DNA of 38,870 nucleotides from Coemansia sp. RSA 487 (Eukaryota; Kickxellomycota; Kickxellomycetes; Kickxellales; Kickxellaceae), in the NCBI GenBank assembly GCA_027577595.1, contig JANBRJ010000126.1, positions 1 through 38,870 on the forward strand. Reading direction: 5' to 3'. Numbering within the stretch: position 1 is the stretch's first letter; each line of letters begins with the position of its first letter. A program made the position numbers and the translations under genes. Shown here piece after piece: positions 25,572 to 35,872 of the stretch. The notes below the pieces were generated by a model, which was given only the letters and a program-made list of their open reading frames with translations, did not search any database and was not told the origin of the DNA.

Positions 25572-27518
25572 ATGCTAGACCACATCCTAGGTAAGCCATC
25601 AGCTAATGTGCGAAGGACCCAAGTGCTTGTGACGTTAGTTGCAACGATTCTTTTGGTACAGCGCAGAAGAGCACCATGGGGATTGCGATGGTTAGCGCAG
25701 TTGGATAGCAAAAGAATATCAATGTGGAAAGCAGCGCTTGGATGGACAACAGCTCTTTACTTGTTCCGACACATGGACGACCTCCTAGGGCTCAATGCAC
25801 CAGAGCCACTGCGCGAATACTACAGTCGGAGTTTTTACCGTGCCACTTGGATCTTTACAGCTCTGGATGCTGGGTTTTGGACAGCAATGTCTGTCAAACC
25901 AAAGATCTTGCGAGACATCCTTTCGCTTCTCTTCACCCTATACTATTTGGTGTACACGGACAGGGGCATCGAGAAGGTGCGCAAAGTGCGAGCCCTAATT
26001 ACCATAGATCATTTGCGTGTCTCGTGGAACAAGGGCGTCGATAACCCAGTTCTGCGATTCGTGCGGTGGATGCATTCGAGCCAGCTGACTGTGCACCGTA
26101 CAGTGACTGTGCTGCTAGAGACAAGTGGACTGGAGCCTGTAAAGTGCCATGTAATGTATGCCGGAGACCCTGAGGCGTTTGCGCAGTGCAGAAGCGTTGT
26201 GCTCAATTATCCTGGCGGGGGATTCGTGTGCATGGGGCCCGAGAGCCATTCCGATTACTTGAGCGCATGGGCCGAGAAGACAAAGGCCATCGTGGTCAGC
26301 GTTGACTATGCAAAGGCACCGGAGTACCCGTACCCGTACGCAATCGACCAGTGCTACGAGCTGTACCGTATCTTGGTCCAGACGAACGGAAAATGCATTG
26401 GCCTTGATGCAGCCGGAAGCTCGTCCCCATTGCGCATCGTTATGGCCGGCGACTCGGCTGGAGGGAACATAACGGCTAGTGTGATGTTCCGTATCCTCGA
26501 GTCGCCTGACCGGCTACCGCATCCGCAAGGCATCATTTTCATTTACGGAAACTTCAACATGGATATCCGCGCATGGATGACGACGGACGAGACGCGTACG
26601 CTGCTGGGCGCACCGGCCAGCGTGCCGCTGGACTCCAGGGCGTCCCACGAGTCGCTGACGTCGCTAGTAGGCATGCGCGACCACATGCACCACATTTCGC
26701 CGTTGGCTGTGACGAACAGCGACGATGGATACCACACGCAGCGCAATAGCAAGAGCAGGAATCGTCGTGGTGCTCTTGGACGACGTCCTGTGTACCTGGA
26801 TGACCGTGTGCGTGTAGCACCCAAGCAGCTGCCGCCTAAGGTGGGATATGTGCCGCTGGCGATGACCAGCAGTTTCACGTACTTTAACGATAGGATCCTG
26901 TCGCCCGAGATGATGCGCGCAATGATCATCATGTATATCGGACCCAACAGGCGTCCCGACTTCAGAGCAGACTATTACTTGTCTCCACTGGTGGCGCCGG
27001 ACAGGCTGCTGGAGCAGTTTCCGCCAGTTTACTTCATGTGCGGCGAAAAGGACCCGATGGTAGACGACACTGTGCTCTTTGCCGCAAGAATCCGCCAAGC
27101 CAAGCAGAAGCATAGTAGGCTTTCTAAAGACGAAGCATCGGCGCAGTTCTATATAGGTAGCACTGATGTCAGCGAAGACGAGGATCCCAGTGGTGGTGGA
27201 CAGCAGCTGCCCCCATCGCTGCGCATGTCTGGAATACCGCAGAACAGAAAACGTCAGTACCCCAACGTCATCAAGGTCAAGCTAGTTGCTGGGATGTCGC
27301 ATGGCTTTATGCAAATGTACGCATTGCTGCCCGAGTCCAAGCGAGTAGCCAACCTTCTGGGCGACTGGCTTGGTGAGCTGCTTGATAGCAATTGGCATGA
27401 TAGCTTAGAGCAGGACGACGAGCTTGTGCCGCCCGCTGGCCACTATGGCTTGGAAGAAGTATCGACTGCCGATATGGTGCATCGCAGAGGCCACGGATTA
27501 GCTGATCCTCTTAGCTAA
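25572..27518 (+). CDS. HSL-type alpha/beta-hydrolase (esterase/lipase)
   Basis: GDXG (hormone-sensitive-lipase, alpha/beta-hydrolase-3) family, 648 residues from the ATG at 25572; the frame is open upstream from a GTG but that part is Phe/Leu leader translation. The N-terminal 135 residues contain several hydrophobic stretches (TQVLVTLVATILLV; LLFTLYYLVY), so it is likely membrane-attached. The oxyanion motif is NYPGGGF (212-218) rather than HGGG. The nucleophile is S295 in GDSAGG, the acid D494 (CGEKDPMVDD) and the base H577 (GMSHGFMQM). A spacer of roughly 100 residues with charged and basic sequence splits the fold after IFIYGNFNMD. Substrates are probably neutral lipids or short esters, by family. 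It converges with the Fungal_trans gene. Confidence 0.88.
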   Translation: MLDHILGKPSANVRRTQVLVTLVATILLVQRRRAPWGLRWLAQLDSKRISMWKAALGWTTALYLFRHMDDLLGLNAPEPLREYYSRSFYRATWIFTALDAGFWTAMSVKPKILRDILSLLFTLYYLVYTDRGIEKVRKVRALITIDHLRVSWNKGVDNPVLRFVRWMHSSQLTVHRTVTVLLETSGLEPVKCHVMYAGDPEAFAQCRSVVLNYPGGGFVCMGPESHSDYLSAWAEKTKAIVVSVDYAKAPEYPYPYAIDQCYELYRILVQTNGKCIGLDAAGSSSPLRIVMAGDSAGGNITASVMFRILESPDRLPHPQGIIFIYGNFNMDIRAWMTTDETRTLLGAPASVPLDSRASHESLTSLVGMRDHMHHISPLAVTNSDDGYHTQRNSKSRNRRGALGRRPVYLDDRVRVAPKQLPPKVGYVPLAMTSSFTYFNDRILSPEMMRAMIIMYIGPNRRPDFRADYYLSPLVAPDRLLEQFPPVYFMCGEKDPMVDDTVLFAARIRQAKQKHSRLSKDEASAQFYIGSTDVSEDEDPSGGGQQLPPSLRMSGIPQNRKRQYPNVIKVKLVAGMSHGFMQMYALLPESKRVANLLGDWLGELLDSNWHDSLEQDDELVPPAGHYGLEEVSTADMVHRRGHGLADPLS

Positions 27519-27629
27519 CTAAATGAAAGGGGAGAGGGTTTTTTGTTTGAAACGCAGCTGCAAAGGCAGATATTACGTAACACATAAATACACAAGAAAA
27601 GAAAGCATTATAGACAAGGTGGAAAATTG

Positions 27630-30389
27630 TTAGTTGAGGAGGTCAACCAGGTTGCTGGGTTTGCTGGGTGGCTTCTGAGAGGCAGGGCGAGAATTGTCCG
27701 ACGATAAAGGCGACAATGCCAGTGTGGGTGGTGGCGGAGTTGGCGCGGAGCGTACAGAGTTGGGAGACATTGGCGGAGGCATGGTATTTTGCTTCTGTTG
27801 TTCTGGCTGTTTTGCGTTTTGTGGTGCCATGCTGCTGCAGACTCGGCTGGCCAGCGACCAGGCAAATGCGGTGGCTGTCGTACAGCTGTTTCCAACGCCA
27901 TTGCTGTAAACAGGCAAGTCCTTGCTGCGTTGCTGACTCTGTCCCAAAGAAGAAGAAGAAAAAGTCGGCGTACCGGGACGTTGGTGACGATGCTGCTGCT
28001 GCTGCTGGCTTGTGGATGTGGTGGGTAAACCATTGGCTGAGGATGCCCGTAGCTCGGGAACAAAGTCAAGGAACGACTCGTCCTTCGATGCAAGAGACAG
28101 GGCCACCATCAGGCTGGAAATCGCGATGTATGTGAGCTTGTAGTTAGGAATGGCAGCCGATGGCGATCCAGAGGTGTAGGCATCGATTCCGCCGCCAAGT
28201 TTTTCGTCTCTAAAGAGTCTATTCTTCGCCTCGGCACAGGATGATGATGATGATTTAACAAGGCGTCCGAAAATCGCACACAGATTGCTGGTTAGCGGGA
28301 TATTGCCGGTTCCTGGACACGAAGACGAAGTGGTGTCTGATTCAGGCGACCCTGGAGCCATAGGCAGACGCGTCAGCGCACGGAGCGAGTGGACAAACGC
28401 AGAGAACCGCTTGTTGACCAGGGACTCGACGGAGTCCGGGATAATCGTGCTGCGGATTGCCTTGAGTTGCGCAGCTTCCAGGCGACGCGGCATGAAGCGC
28501 ACCATCTCGTCGACGCGCTTGATTTCGGTAAGCGAGATGTTGAACAGAAGGGACTTTGCCGAGTGTGTGCGGCACGTGGCCATTACGTAATCGCGGAACA
28601 TGGCGAACCGCGCGCGCTGGGATTCGCTGGGCGCCGAGTGGGCACACGCCGCAAAGATGCCGCCACTGATCATGGCGGTTTGCGCAGCAAACATGGGCGG
28701 CACAATGTTGCTTGTCATCATATCGTGCGTGTGCCGCATGAACCGGTACACCTGGCACGACGTGCTGATGTAGTCCTTGAGCATCCACTCAAGCGCCAGC
28801 TCCTGGTCCAGCCGCGCCCCGGGCGGCGGTATGGGCAGGTTGTACGCCTTTTCGCTGTAGCGGGCGGTGGCACGTGCTGCGGCAATCAGCGGCGACTCGC
28901 CGTCATTGCCATTGCCACTGCCACTGCCACTGCCACTGCCATTGCCGTCGCCATCGCTGCTGCTGCTACCACCGTCGCCGCCAGAAATGCTGTTGGGCTG
29001 CTTGTCCGTGACGCGGGCAATGAGGTACGGGGTGATAACAGACTTGAGGCACAGCGCCACCGACGAGATAAGCAGCGTGTAGTGCACCTCGTCGTACGAC
29101 GGCGCCTCGGGCATCGGCGGCACCAGCGCTATCCACTCGGCCAGCGAGCAGAATGCGCGGAGCACCAGCCTGTCAAGCACGTCCTGCGAGAACTGCGGGT
29201 CGCTGATCCCGCGCAGAATGACGTTGCCCAGCACCGAGAAGTTCAGCTGCAGCGTGGTCCCGTTAGACTGCCACGGCATTCCAGCAAGCTTGAGCTTCTT
29301 GAGCGTCTTCAGGTACTCCGAGTCCCCGGGCTTGGCGCAGACCGTGTTGTCCGGATACGACAGAGCCTCGAGATTGTCGTTTCCAATGTACCAGACGCTT
29401 TGCGAGCACGGCCGGTTGACGCCACTAAGGTCAACAAGCACAAACGGCGGCGTGTGAAGCATCAGCGCGAGAAACGTGTCGATGGTAAAGCTGCCCCAGA
29501 TGAGGCGTCGGATTTGCTCGCGCTCGAGCCAGGACTCGGATATCCACTCGTCGCCGTCGGCCCACGCGCTATCGTCAATCTTGTAGACGCCCAGCTGCTG
29601 CAGAATGCGGAGCGACATGCCTATTGAAAAGAAATGTTTGCTTTTGTAAAAAGGCAAAGTGGGGGGAGGAGGATTAGACATAGCTAGAAAAAAAAAGCCG
29701 ACGTTTTTCCGCACATTGCGGAGGACGGATATTGGAAAGGCTGGAAACAGGCAGGTGATGACGATTCCCAGCCAATCAGCTTATGTGATAGAGTAATACT
29801 TACTGGAATAGTGGCTCGACACATCCAGCATCCCAAGATGCATGTAGGCGACCGAAAGAAGAAGCACCGCCTGGCAGCAGGTGACAGACGGGGTTTCTAG
29901 CGCGTCTGGCACAAAGACCTTTGCGCGGTCGACAAGCGCCCGGACCGCCGGTACTGTGCCAATCGAAACAATGGCTGGATGCTCGCTGAACAATGCGTTG
30001 TTTGCCAGGACTGCCAGCAGCAGAAACGTACATACTCCGCCGTGCTGGTGCGCCGCAAGCAGCTTTTTTGGCTGGACGATCTTGCTGATGATGTTGAATT
30101 CCTGGTCCATGTGACTGAGCAGTTCTTCGACGATGTCAGGGGGCGGCAGCCGCGTCTTTGGGTCAAACGTCAGTTGCGCTGTGGACGGGAGCGTTGCGCT
30201 GCTGCTGCTGCTGCTGTTTCTGCCGCCGCCGCTGCCTTGGCTTGCTGCCAGTGAGTACACGCTCAGCGATGTGTCGAGGTGGCGGTGGTGCCGTTTGCAG
30301 GAAGCAAGGCTTGCGAGTGTCGCCAGGGCTGGAGCGTGCGCAGAGTCCGAGTCTGCGCGTCGCTTGTTCCGCGGCTGTCGCTGTGGCAT
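27630..30389 (-). CDS. Fungal_trans-domain protein, two exons, no Zn2Cys6 visible
   Basis: Joining exon 1 (30389-29804) to exon 2 (29620-27630) gives 2577 bases, 858 residues in frame, with a GTAAGT donor. The protein has a basic N-terminus (RQPRNKRR), then the fungal-specific transcription factor middle homology region from about residue 85. Its first exon ends VAYMHLGMLDVSSHYS, and exon 2 resumes MSLRILQQLGVYK, with REQIRRLIWGSFTIDTFLAL after it: the usual signature of the Zn2Cys6 regulator family. No CysX2CysX6Cys cluster is present in the N-terminus or in the 280 bp upstream. A Gly/Ser/Asp repeat encoded by a hexamer-like repeat (about 28905-28980) and Gln/Ser/Pro-rich C-terminus follow. 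A nuclear regulator, possibly acting through a partner, is inferred. Confidence 0.82.
29621..29803 (-). other. spliceosomal intron with two in-frame 3' splice sites
   Basis: The donor GTAAGT is at 29803-29798. The distal acceptor TTTTCAATAG ends at 29621 (183 bp intron) and joins residues S-S-M-S-L-R. A proximal acceptor TTTTTTTTTCTAG ends at 29684 (120 bp intron). It leaves the frame intact and would add 21 residues containing PPPP. A branch-like TCTAATC precedes the distal site by about 50 nt. The distal choice gives the better match to the domain. Confidence 0.75.
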
Positions 30390-30672
30390 CCTCTCTATGA
30401 TGGTGTTTCTTTTGCTGCTTGTATGGGGAAAAAGGGAGTAGTGGTGTGCTGTATCTTTATCAAGAAAAGATGGTGCGAGTAGAAAATAAAATATTAAAAG
30501 AGCAGCATAAAATAAGAAGGCAAGAGTAAAGATACGAAAGTCCCTTTTTCGCAAAATACCCGTTGTTGGCCACACCTTTCCCCCCGCCCCCAATATTTTT
30601 TTCTGATACAGCAAGGGCTTAAGCTTTTTTTGTTTCCCCGAGCTTGGCTCCGCGCGTCTTTTCATCCACTGA

Positions 30673-31347
30673 CTAATTGTAGATACAGCGGGTCGGACTG
30701 TGCCGATGTGTTTCCGCGTATTCGCCATTGGCACTATCGTTTCCTATCGCGCGCTGTGTGGCTTCGTCGCGCGTGGCTGCAAGCCCCGCTGCCAGGTGCC
30801 GCTGGACAAGTCGCTCTTGACAGTCGGTGCCGCAAATCCACCATAGCTCGTCGGCCAGCTTGGAGCCAACCGGCTCCCACGGCTCCTCGTTGGCGTGCGC
30901 ATACAGCCCCTCGATGATGACAATGCGGTGCCTGTCCACCACCTCTATCGCATCCTCAACCGGGTCGCCTGCCGCGTGGTCAAAGGACGGCCACCCGATG
31001 CTGGAGCCTGCCGCTCGATCTTGGCATATCTGGCGGACTGTCGCAACGAATCGCAAGCCGTCAAATGTCCAGGGCGCTCCGCGTCGTGCAAACGCTGCTG
31101 CTGGGTCGTCCATTGCTGCCAGCTGCGCCTTTGTTAGATGGAACCCGTCCATTGGCAGGACCACGCATACTTCTTCCTTTGATTTGGTGAGCCTGTTTAC
31201 TGCGTTGCCGATGCGCTCGCTGATGTACGTCTTCCCGGAGCCTGCCACGCCGGAAACAGCAACAACGAATCGCTTTCCTGGCGCTTCTGACGCCTTTTGG
31301 AGCAAATATTCCGCCAGCTCCGCCACAGTGCTGTTGTCAACAGGCAT
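30673..31347 (-). CDS. YFH7: YFH7-like P-loop kinase
   Basis: Member of the uridine kinase/phosphoribulokinase-like P-loop superfamily, closest to fungal YFH7 and bacterial nucleoside/fructose kinase-like proteins. It has 224 residues. Walker A GVAGSGKT (33-40), the family signature MDGFHL (66-71), RRGAPWTFDG (about 88-97), WPSFDHAAGDPV and the Walker B-side EGLYAH are visible, and ERLVQRHLAAG forms the lid. It is shorter than yeast YFH7 (about 350 residues), which has an additional insertion. The true substrate of the family is uncertain. It is divergent from lipin across 315 bp. Confidence 0.85.
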   Translation of the reverse strand: MPVDNSTVAELAEYLLQKASEAPGKRFVVAVSGVAGSGKTYISERIGNAVNRLTKSKEEVCVVLPMDGFHLTKAQLAAMDDPAAAFARRGAPWTFDGLRFVATVRQICQDRAAGSSIGWPSFDHAAGDPVEDAIEVVDRHRIVIIEGLYAHANEEPWEPVGSKLADELWWICGTDCQERLVQRHLAAGLAATRDEATQRAIGNDSANGEYAETHRHSPTRCIYN

Positions 31348-31662
31348 TTGTAGGAAAATAGTTAAACGGGCACTTTAAAAGAGCTTGAAAAAGTCCAAAG
31401 CAAAATGAGAAACAGACGATTTCTTTATGCAGGGAGGGAGGAGAGCTGATCAGCGCTATAGCTTTGGTAAATATGCACGTGGCCATTTAGAAATCAGCAG
31501 CAGAAAAAGGCCTTTGAATGAAAGAAAGCAGGGGCTGCTGCTGCTGCTGCCTCGTTATCATATGCAAAAACGACTGCCCATTCTTTCTCTTTCTCTTTCT
31601 CTCTTTTGCTGCATTTGCACTAATTTTGCATCCTTCTTTTAATTCCCCACCCCTCCCTCAAA
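31348..31662. promoter_or_regulatory. divergent promoter YFH7-like / lipin
   Basis: This 315 bp region serves both genes. It contains CTG repeats near 31537-31551, and a pyrimidine-rich run (TTTCTCTTTCTC and similar) at 31580-31612, just before the lipin start, which is a plausible initiator or leader. No strong TATA box is seen for lipin. Confidence 0.4.
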
Positions 31663-32419
31663 ATGCAGTATGTTGGCAAGGTGTTTTCGACAGTAAGCCA
31701 GCTGTACAAGGAGCTCAACCCAGCAACGCTCAGCGGCGCCATCGATGTCGTTGTAGTCGAAGGAAAGGATGGTGAGCTGGCATGCTCGCCCTTCCACGTC
31801 CGCTTTGGGAAGCTCCAGTTGCTCCGGCCATCAGACAAGGCAGTGCAAATAATTGTCAACGACAAGCCAGCCGACTTTTACATGAAGGTCAGCGACTCTG
31901 GCGAAGCCTTCTTTGTGCTTGAAACAGAAAGCGATGTGCCTAGCCAGTATGCAACGTCGCCTGTAGCGTCGCCCACGCTGTCATTTAAACAGGACGGGCT
32001 TAGCGACCCCGACTTTCTGGACCTCAGCGGAAATGTGCGCATAGCTGACGCGCATGCAAACGATGGATACGTCAGCGCTCCCAGCGCACATGAAACCGAC
32101 TCTGACAGCAACAGCAATGACGACGATGAAGATCTGTTGCATAGGCTTGGCGATGGGCCGCTGATTGCTGGCCGTCCACGGTCATCCACGCTGTCTGCTG
32201 CAACTACTGAAAGCGCCTTTGTCTACAGCCAGAATAAAGAGACTGAACATAGGTCGAATAATGTAGTGCCGGCACAGCGTCCGATGAGCGTTGTTAGCGA
32301 CTCGGAGTTTATCACCAAAGACAACACTGCTGAGCGGAAGACTGCTGCTGACTGGGACTGGGGCGTCAAACTCGAGTCCGTTCAACCACATCACCAACAT
32401 AGACAGCTGAGAAGGTCCC

Positions 32420-32458
<39 letters not shown>

Positions 32459-34110
32459 TGTCGTCATTGCACAAGATGCCATCGGCCAGGTTGCTGCCAG
32501 AGCGTCTAGAGCTATCCCTTTGCGGGATTGAACCGTTGCAGCACCAGACGGCGGAAGATACAGATGAAAAGAAGACAATCTTTGACAATGCACGAGTACA
32601 CGAATCGATGTTTCATAGCGACCCATCTGGTATTATAGCGAACAAGGATCTGGTATTTCGGACAAACGATGGCATGTATATCGAGGGAGGAGCGATGCTG
32701 GCAACGCTAGTTAGTCAGCTAGCCTTTGGCGGGCCAGGGCCTTCGACCTCCAACGGATATGAGGATGGTGGTGATAGTAAGGAGCCGGAGGACGGGAAAC
32801 CAGTGCAGAATCAGAATCAGAAGCAGAATCAGCAGCAGCAGAGTCAGCAGCAAAGTCAGCAGCAGCAGCAGCAAAGAGCAAGCGCACAGAGGCGGTGGTG
32901 GCGCTGGGGCGGCAGCAATGTCAACGTCAACGGCAGCGCCAATGGAAATGGAAATGGAAATGATATTGGAAGCGGTGCACAGGACGCAATTTCTGACGCT
33001 GAAAAGCAGCCAAGCCCAGTCGATGATATGCTTGGCTATATGAGTGATGACGGCCTTATTTCGCATCCTGTCCGGACAGAGCATGGGCATGAACACGAGC
33101 ACGAGCACGAGCGCGAACAGAGGCTGGCTAGCAATATGCACTATGCAAAGACTCTGCGGCTGACGTCAGACCAACTCAAGTCGCTAGGGCTGCGGCGAGG
33201 CGCAAACGATGTAAAGTTTCTGGTTGCCTCCAACAATGCTTACTGCGAGGCACGTATCTTTATGTACCAGTACGACACGCAGATTGTTATATCGGATATT
33301 GACGGAACGATTACAAAGTCGGACGCGCTGGGACACCTTTTCAACATGGTCGGCAAGGACTGGACGCACATGGGTGTTGCCAAGCTGTACTCGGACATCG
33401 TAAGCAACGGCTACGAAATAATCTACCTGACAGCAAGAGCCATTGGCCAGGCCGACGGCACACGGTACTTTTTGAGCAACGTCAAGCAAAGCAACTACAA
33501 GCTTCCACTCGGTCCTTTGCTCTTGTCGCCAGACCGCCTGTTTACGTCGTTCCATCGCGAGGTTATCAAAAGGCGCCCGCACGAGTTTAAGATGGCATGC
33601 TTGCGCGATATCAAAAACCTTTTTGGTGGATACTCACCATTCTACGCAGGATTCGGCAACAGAATCACTGATGCAATGTCCTATCGCAGCGTCAATGTCC
33701 CGGTTTCGCGCATCTGCACAATTGACACGACAGGCGAGATAAAGCTGGATCTGTTGCCTGGATACCGCTCCTCTTACGTCAAAATGAACGACCTTGTCGA
33801 TATGATGTTTCCTGCCCTGTCAACAAAGCTGGATCCGACGTTCAACGACTGGGAATATTGGAAAGCAGGGCTGCCTTCCATTGAAGACGAGCTGGCTGCG
33901 ATTGACATTGTTGTGCATCCGGTTACCATAAAAAGCACCGAGAATACAGAGATGTTGCAGACAATCCAGACATTGCAGTCAGATCCAGGCTACGATGAAG
34001 ATGAAGAAGGGGACGAGGATGAGGATGAGGATGATTTTGAGGAGGAGGAAGACGTTGATCCGGACATGCTGGCAATAATGCATGACATGGAGCAGGTACA
34101 GCATGAATAA
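31663..34110 (+). CDS. PAH1: lipin, Mg-dependent phosphatidate phosphatase
   Basis: Pah1/Ned1/Smp2 orthologue, 815 residues. It dephosphorylates phosphatidate to diacylglycerol at the ER and nuclear membrane, controlling the split between triacylglycerol and phospholipid synthesis. N-LIP opens MQYVGKVFSTVSQLYKELNP and includes the conserved G80 (SDSGEAFFV). C-LIP has the HAD catalytic DIDGT at 545-549, with LTARAIGQADGTR and GPLLLSPDRLFTSFHREV following. The C-terminal tail is strongly acidic (about 775-800), as in Pah1, where it recruits the Nem1-Spo7 phosphatase. The middle (100-500) is low-complexity with poly-Ser, poly-Gln and Asn-Gly and His-Glu repeats. The stop codon overlaps an AATAAA (ATGAATAAATGG). 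Confidence 0.96.
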
Positions 34111-34170
34111 ATGGTTTTAGAATTGGGCTTGGACACTTTATTTTACAAATAGAAAATATAGCTACAATAG

Positions 34171-34404
34171 CTATTCTACTTTTGCATCTTTAATCATTGA
34201 ACTAGTTGCTCGGATAATGCTTGTATTATCCCACCCTCTATCTGCTAGCTTCTGGTCAACTTGCGCAGTCAGCGTATTCTTGGCTTTCCACATTGCAACA
34301 CTATCGCTTTCCTCCACAGAGGGTTCATATTTAAACGTCAATGGCCCACTGCCCAGTGGATCGTCGTAAAATACTTTAACTACTCTTGTTCTTGGGTCTC
34401 GCAT
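34171..34404 (-). CDS. small protein A of a three-member set
   Basis: No known family is recognised. It has 77 residues from the ATG at 34404; two further codons upstream begin with TTG. Conserved positions shared with the 77-residue protein at 35312 are V11-x-Y13, Y26-E27, A47-x-V49, and G57-x3-T61-x3-R65-x-T67. Predicted layout is two beta strands, a long helix (about 35-56) and a final short element. No signal peptide or membrane segment is present. A TATAAAA on the minus strand (34479-34485) lies 75 bp before the ATG, which supports a real transcription unit. It is tail-to-tail with lipin (60 bp). Confidence 0.6.
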   Translation of the reverse strand: MRDPRTRVVKVFYDDPLGSGPLTFKYEPSVEESDSVAMWKAKNTLTAQVDQKLADRGWDNTSIIRATSSMIKDAKVE

Positions 34405-35311
34405 ACTCAATATTGTTTAGATGATGTTAAGCAATGTCAACGCTGAGGATGAAAGAAAAATGAAGGATTTACTTTAGCTTTTATATTCCTCAGTTAAAGT
34501 ACTTTTAAAATAAAAAAGTACGATTTCCAAATATAAAACTGTTACTTTTAGAAATAACGATTTTCCTAAATTTGGAAAAAAAACTGAAACATATACTTTT
34601 AGAAGCAAGTGGTTAAAATGTACGTAATTATGTAAATAATAGATTTACGTATATTGTATCACTATCTATCAGGTGTTATGCTTCTCTGTGTGAATATGCT
34701 AATATTACACTTTTTCTACGTTTATTTATAGAGCAAATCGCTGCCCTAGAATATAATCCATCCTATGGGCTCACTAGATTATAAAGTTTTTTTGAGCTGT
34801 AAAAGCCAAGAAATACCTACTAATAGTTGGAGAGCATTCCTGTTGCTCAAAGATACGACAAATCTCGAGGCAATTGGAATAAACTAGGGAACCATCATCA
34901 GATGAGAATGCGCTTACATGAAGACCAATTCTATATAGCATGCTAAATAGCAGGCATGCTGCCTCTACTTTTCTGTGAGCAGCTAACAAACTGCTTTTAG
35001 TACACCATCAGCTAATTGAATGTGAGGGCAAAAAGTCTCTTGTTATGTATTTCCACCAGCTAAAAACGGAAAATAAACTGAAATTTATTTTTATGATCTT
35101 ATTTTTGCTTTGTATGATGAGAGAAGGCAAGTAATCGAAATACGTAGCCTATAATCAATTCCCCTGCACACCGCCTCTATATATGTGAGCAAAGTCTCCG
35201 CATATAAAAGAGACATACTTTTTAAAGCGCAACAAGGATTATAAAAGGCCAATATACCCCACGTTTGGAGAATGTTCAATATCTTTTTCTTCATTTTACA
35301 AGTTTTTAACA
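34405..35311. other. AT-rich intergenic, divergent promoters of small proteins A and B
   Basis: This 907 bp stretch holds a TATAAAA box for protein A (minus, 34479-34485) and one for protein B (plus, 35240-35246). Repeated ACTTTTAGAA-like words occur near 34543-34605. A minus-strand frame at about 34774-35007 (ending FLAFTAQKNFII) begins without ATG and may be a decayed coding fragment, but I cannot assign it. Confidence 0.4.
35240..35246 (+). promoter_or_regulatory. TATA box of small protein B
   Basis: ATTATAAAAGG places TATAAAA 66-72 bp upstream of the ATG at 35312. The equivalent boxes of the other two small genes are TATAAAAGC (34479-34485, minus) and TATAAAACG (37134-37140, plus). Confidence 0.6.
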
Positions 35312-35545
35312 ATGTCGGAAAATCAAGGAATTAAAGTATGTGTGTCTTATAGCCTCAAAAAACATGATATATCAGGCACATATGAAACCCCAGTTACATA
35401 TGGTGATAAAAAAGCAATTATAAAAAGTGCAATATTCCAAGCAAAGGTAGAGGCACGACAAAGCTTGAGAGAGAAAGGGTGTAATGGTACTAATCTTGAC
35501 AGGCTGACTGAGAAAATAAAAACAAACTATGAAATTGTACCTTGA
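35312..35545 (+). CDS. small protein B of a three-member set
   Basis: No known family is recognised. It has 77 residues, starting at the first ATG after the TATA box. It shares V11-x-Y13, T23-Y24-E25, A44-x-V46 and G56-x3-T60-x3-R64-x-T66 with protein A, with only one- to three-residue shifts. It is Lys-rich and predicted beta-beta-alpha, without a signal peptide. The ATG context AACAATGTCG is favourable. The region around it is AT-rich and otherwise gene-poor; a solo LTR begins 66 bp after the stop. Confidence 0.6.
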   Translation: MSENQGIKVCVSYSLKKHDISGTYETPVTYGDKKAIIKSAIFQAKVEARQSLREKGCNGTNLDRLTEKIKTNYEIVP

Positions 35546-35611
35546 TGCGTGTGAAAGTAAAGCTACTTTTGAAGAGCCATTCCTTCCAAAAAATCTTCTT
35601 ACAACCACTAT

Positions 35612-35872
35612 TGTGACGGATTTACCATAGACCCAGGATAAAATAACACAAAGTAATTTATAGATGTATTTTCCTCTTCAAAACTAGATAAAAGAAAAAA
35701 TAATCCATGCTTTTCCTCTGAAAGGTAATGACTACGAGAAATATTACCCTTATATGTAGCAGAGAGCTGTTACGTATAGTGCACTATTGCAGTGTTAACA
35801 TTTAGTGGCTGTGCAAACCTATGACAATGGGTCAACCGCCAACCTTGCATACGACAACACACTAGCGTGACA
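35612..35872 (+). mobile_element. solo LTR, copy 1 (LTR retrotransposon fossil)
   Basis: A 261 bp sequence begins TGTGACGG and ends GTGACA (TG...CA termini). It is repeated in the same orientation at 36348-36602. The flanking five bases are ACTAT and ACCAT, a near-matching target-site duplication. The two copies share long stretches such as CCTTATATGTAGCAGAGAG and TTTAGTGGCTGTGCAAACC but differ at many positions, so this copy is fairly old. No internal coding region accompanies it. The superfamily (Ty3 or Ty1 type) cannot be told from an LTR alone. Confidence 0.75.

Noticed and set aside
28389-29627. 412-codon plus-strand frame opposite the Fungal_trans gene
   Set aside because: Arg/His/Val-rich antisense shadow of a GC-rich coding exon. 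The minus strand shows the recognised domain.
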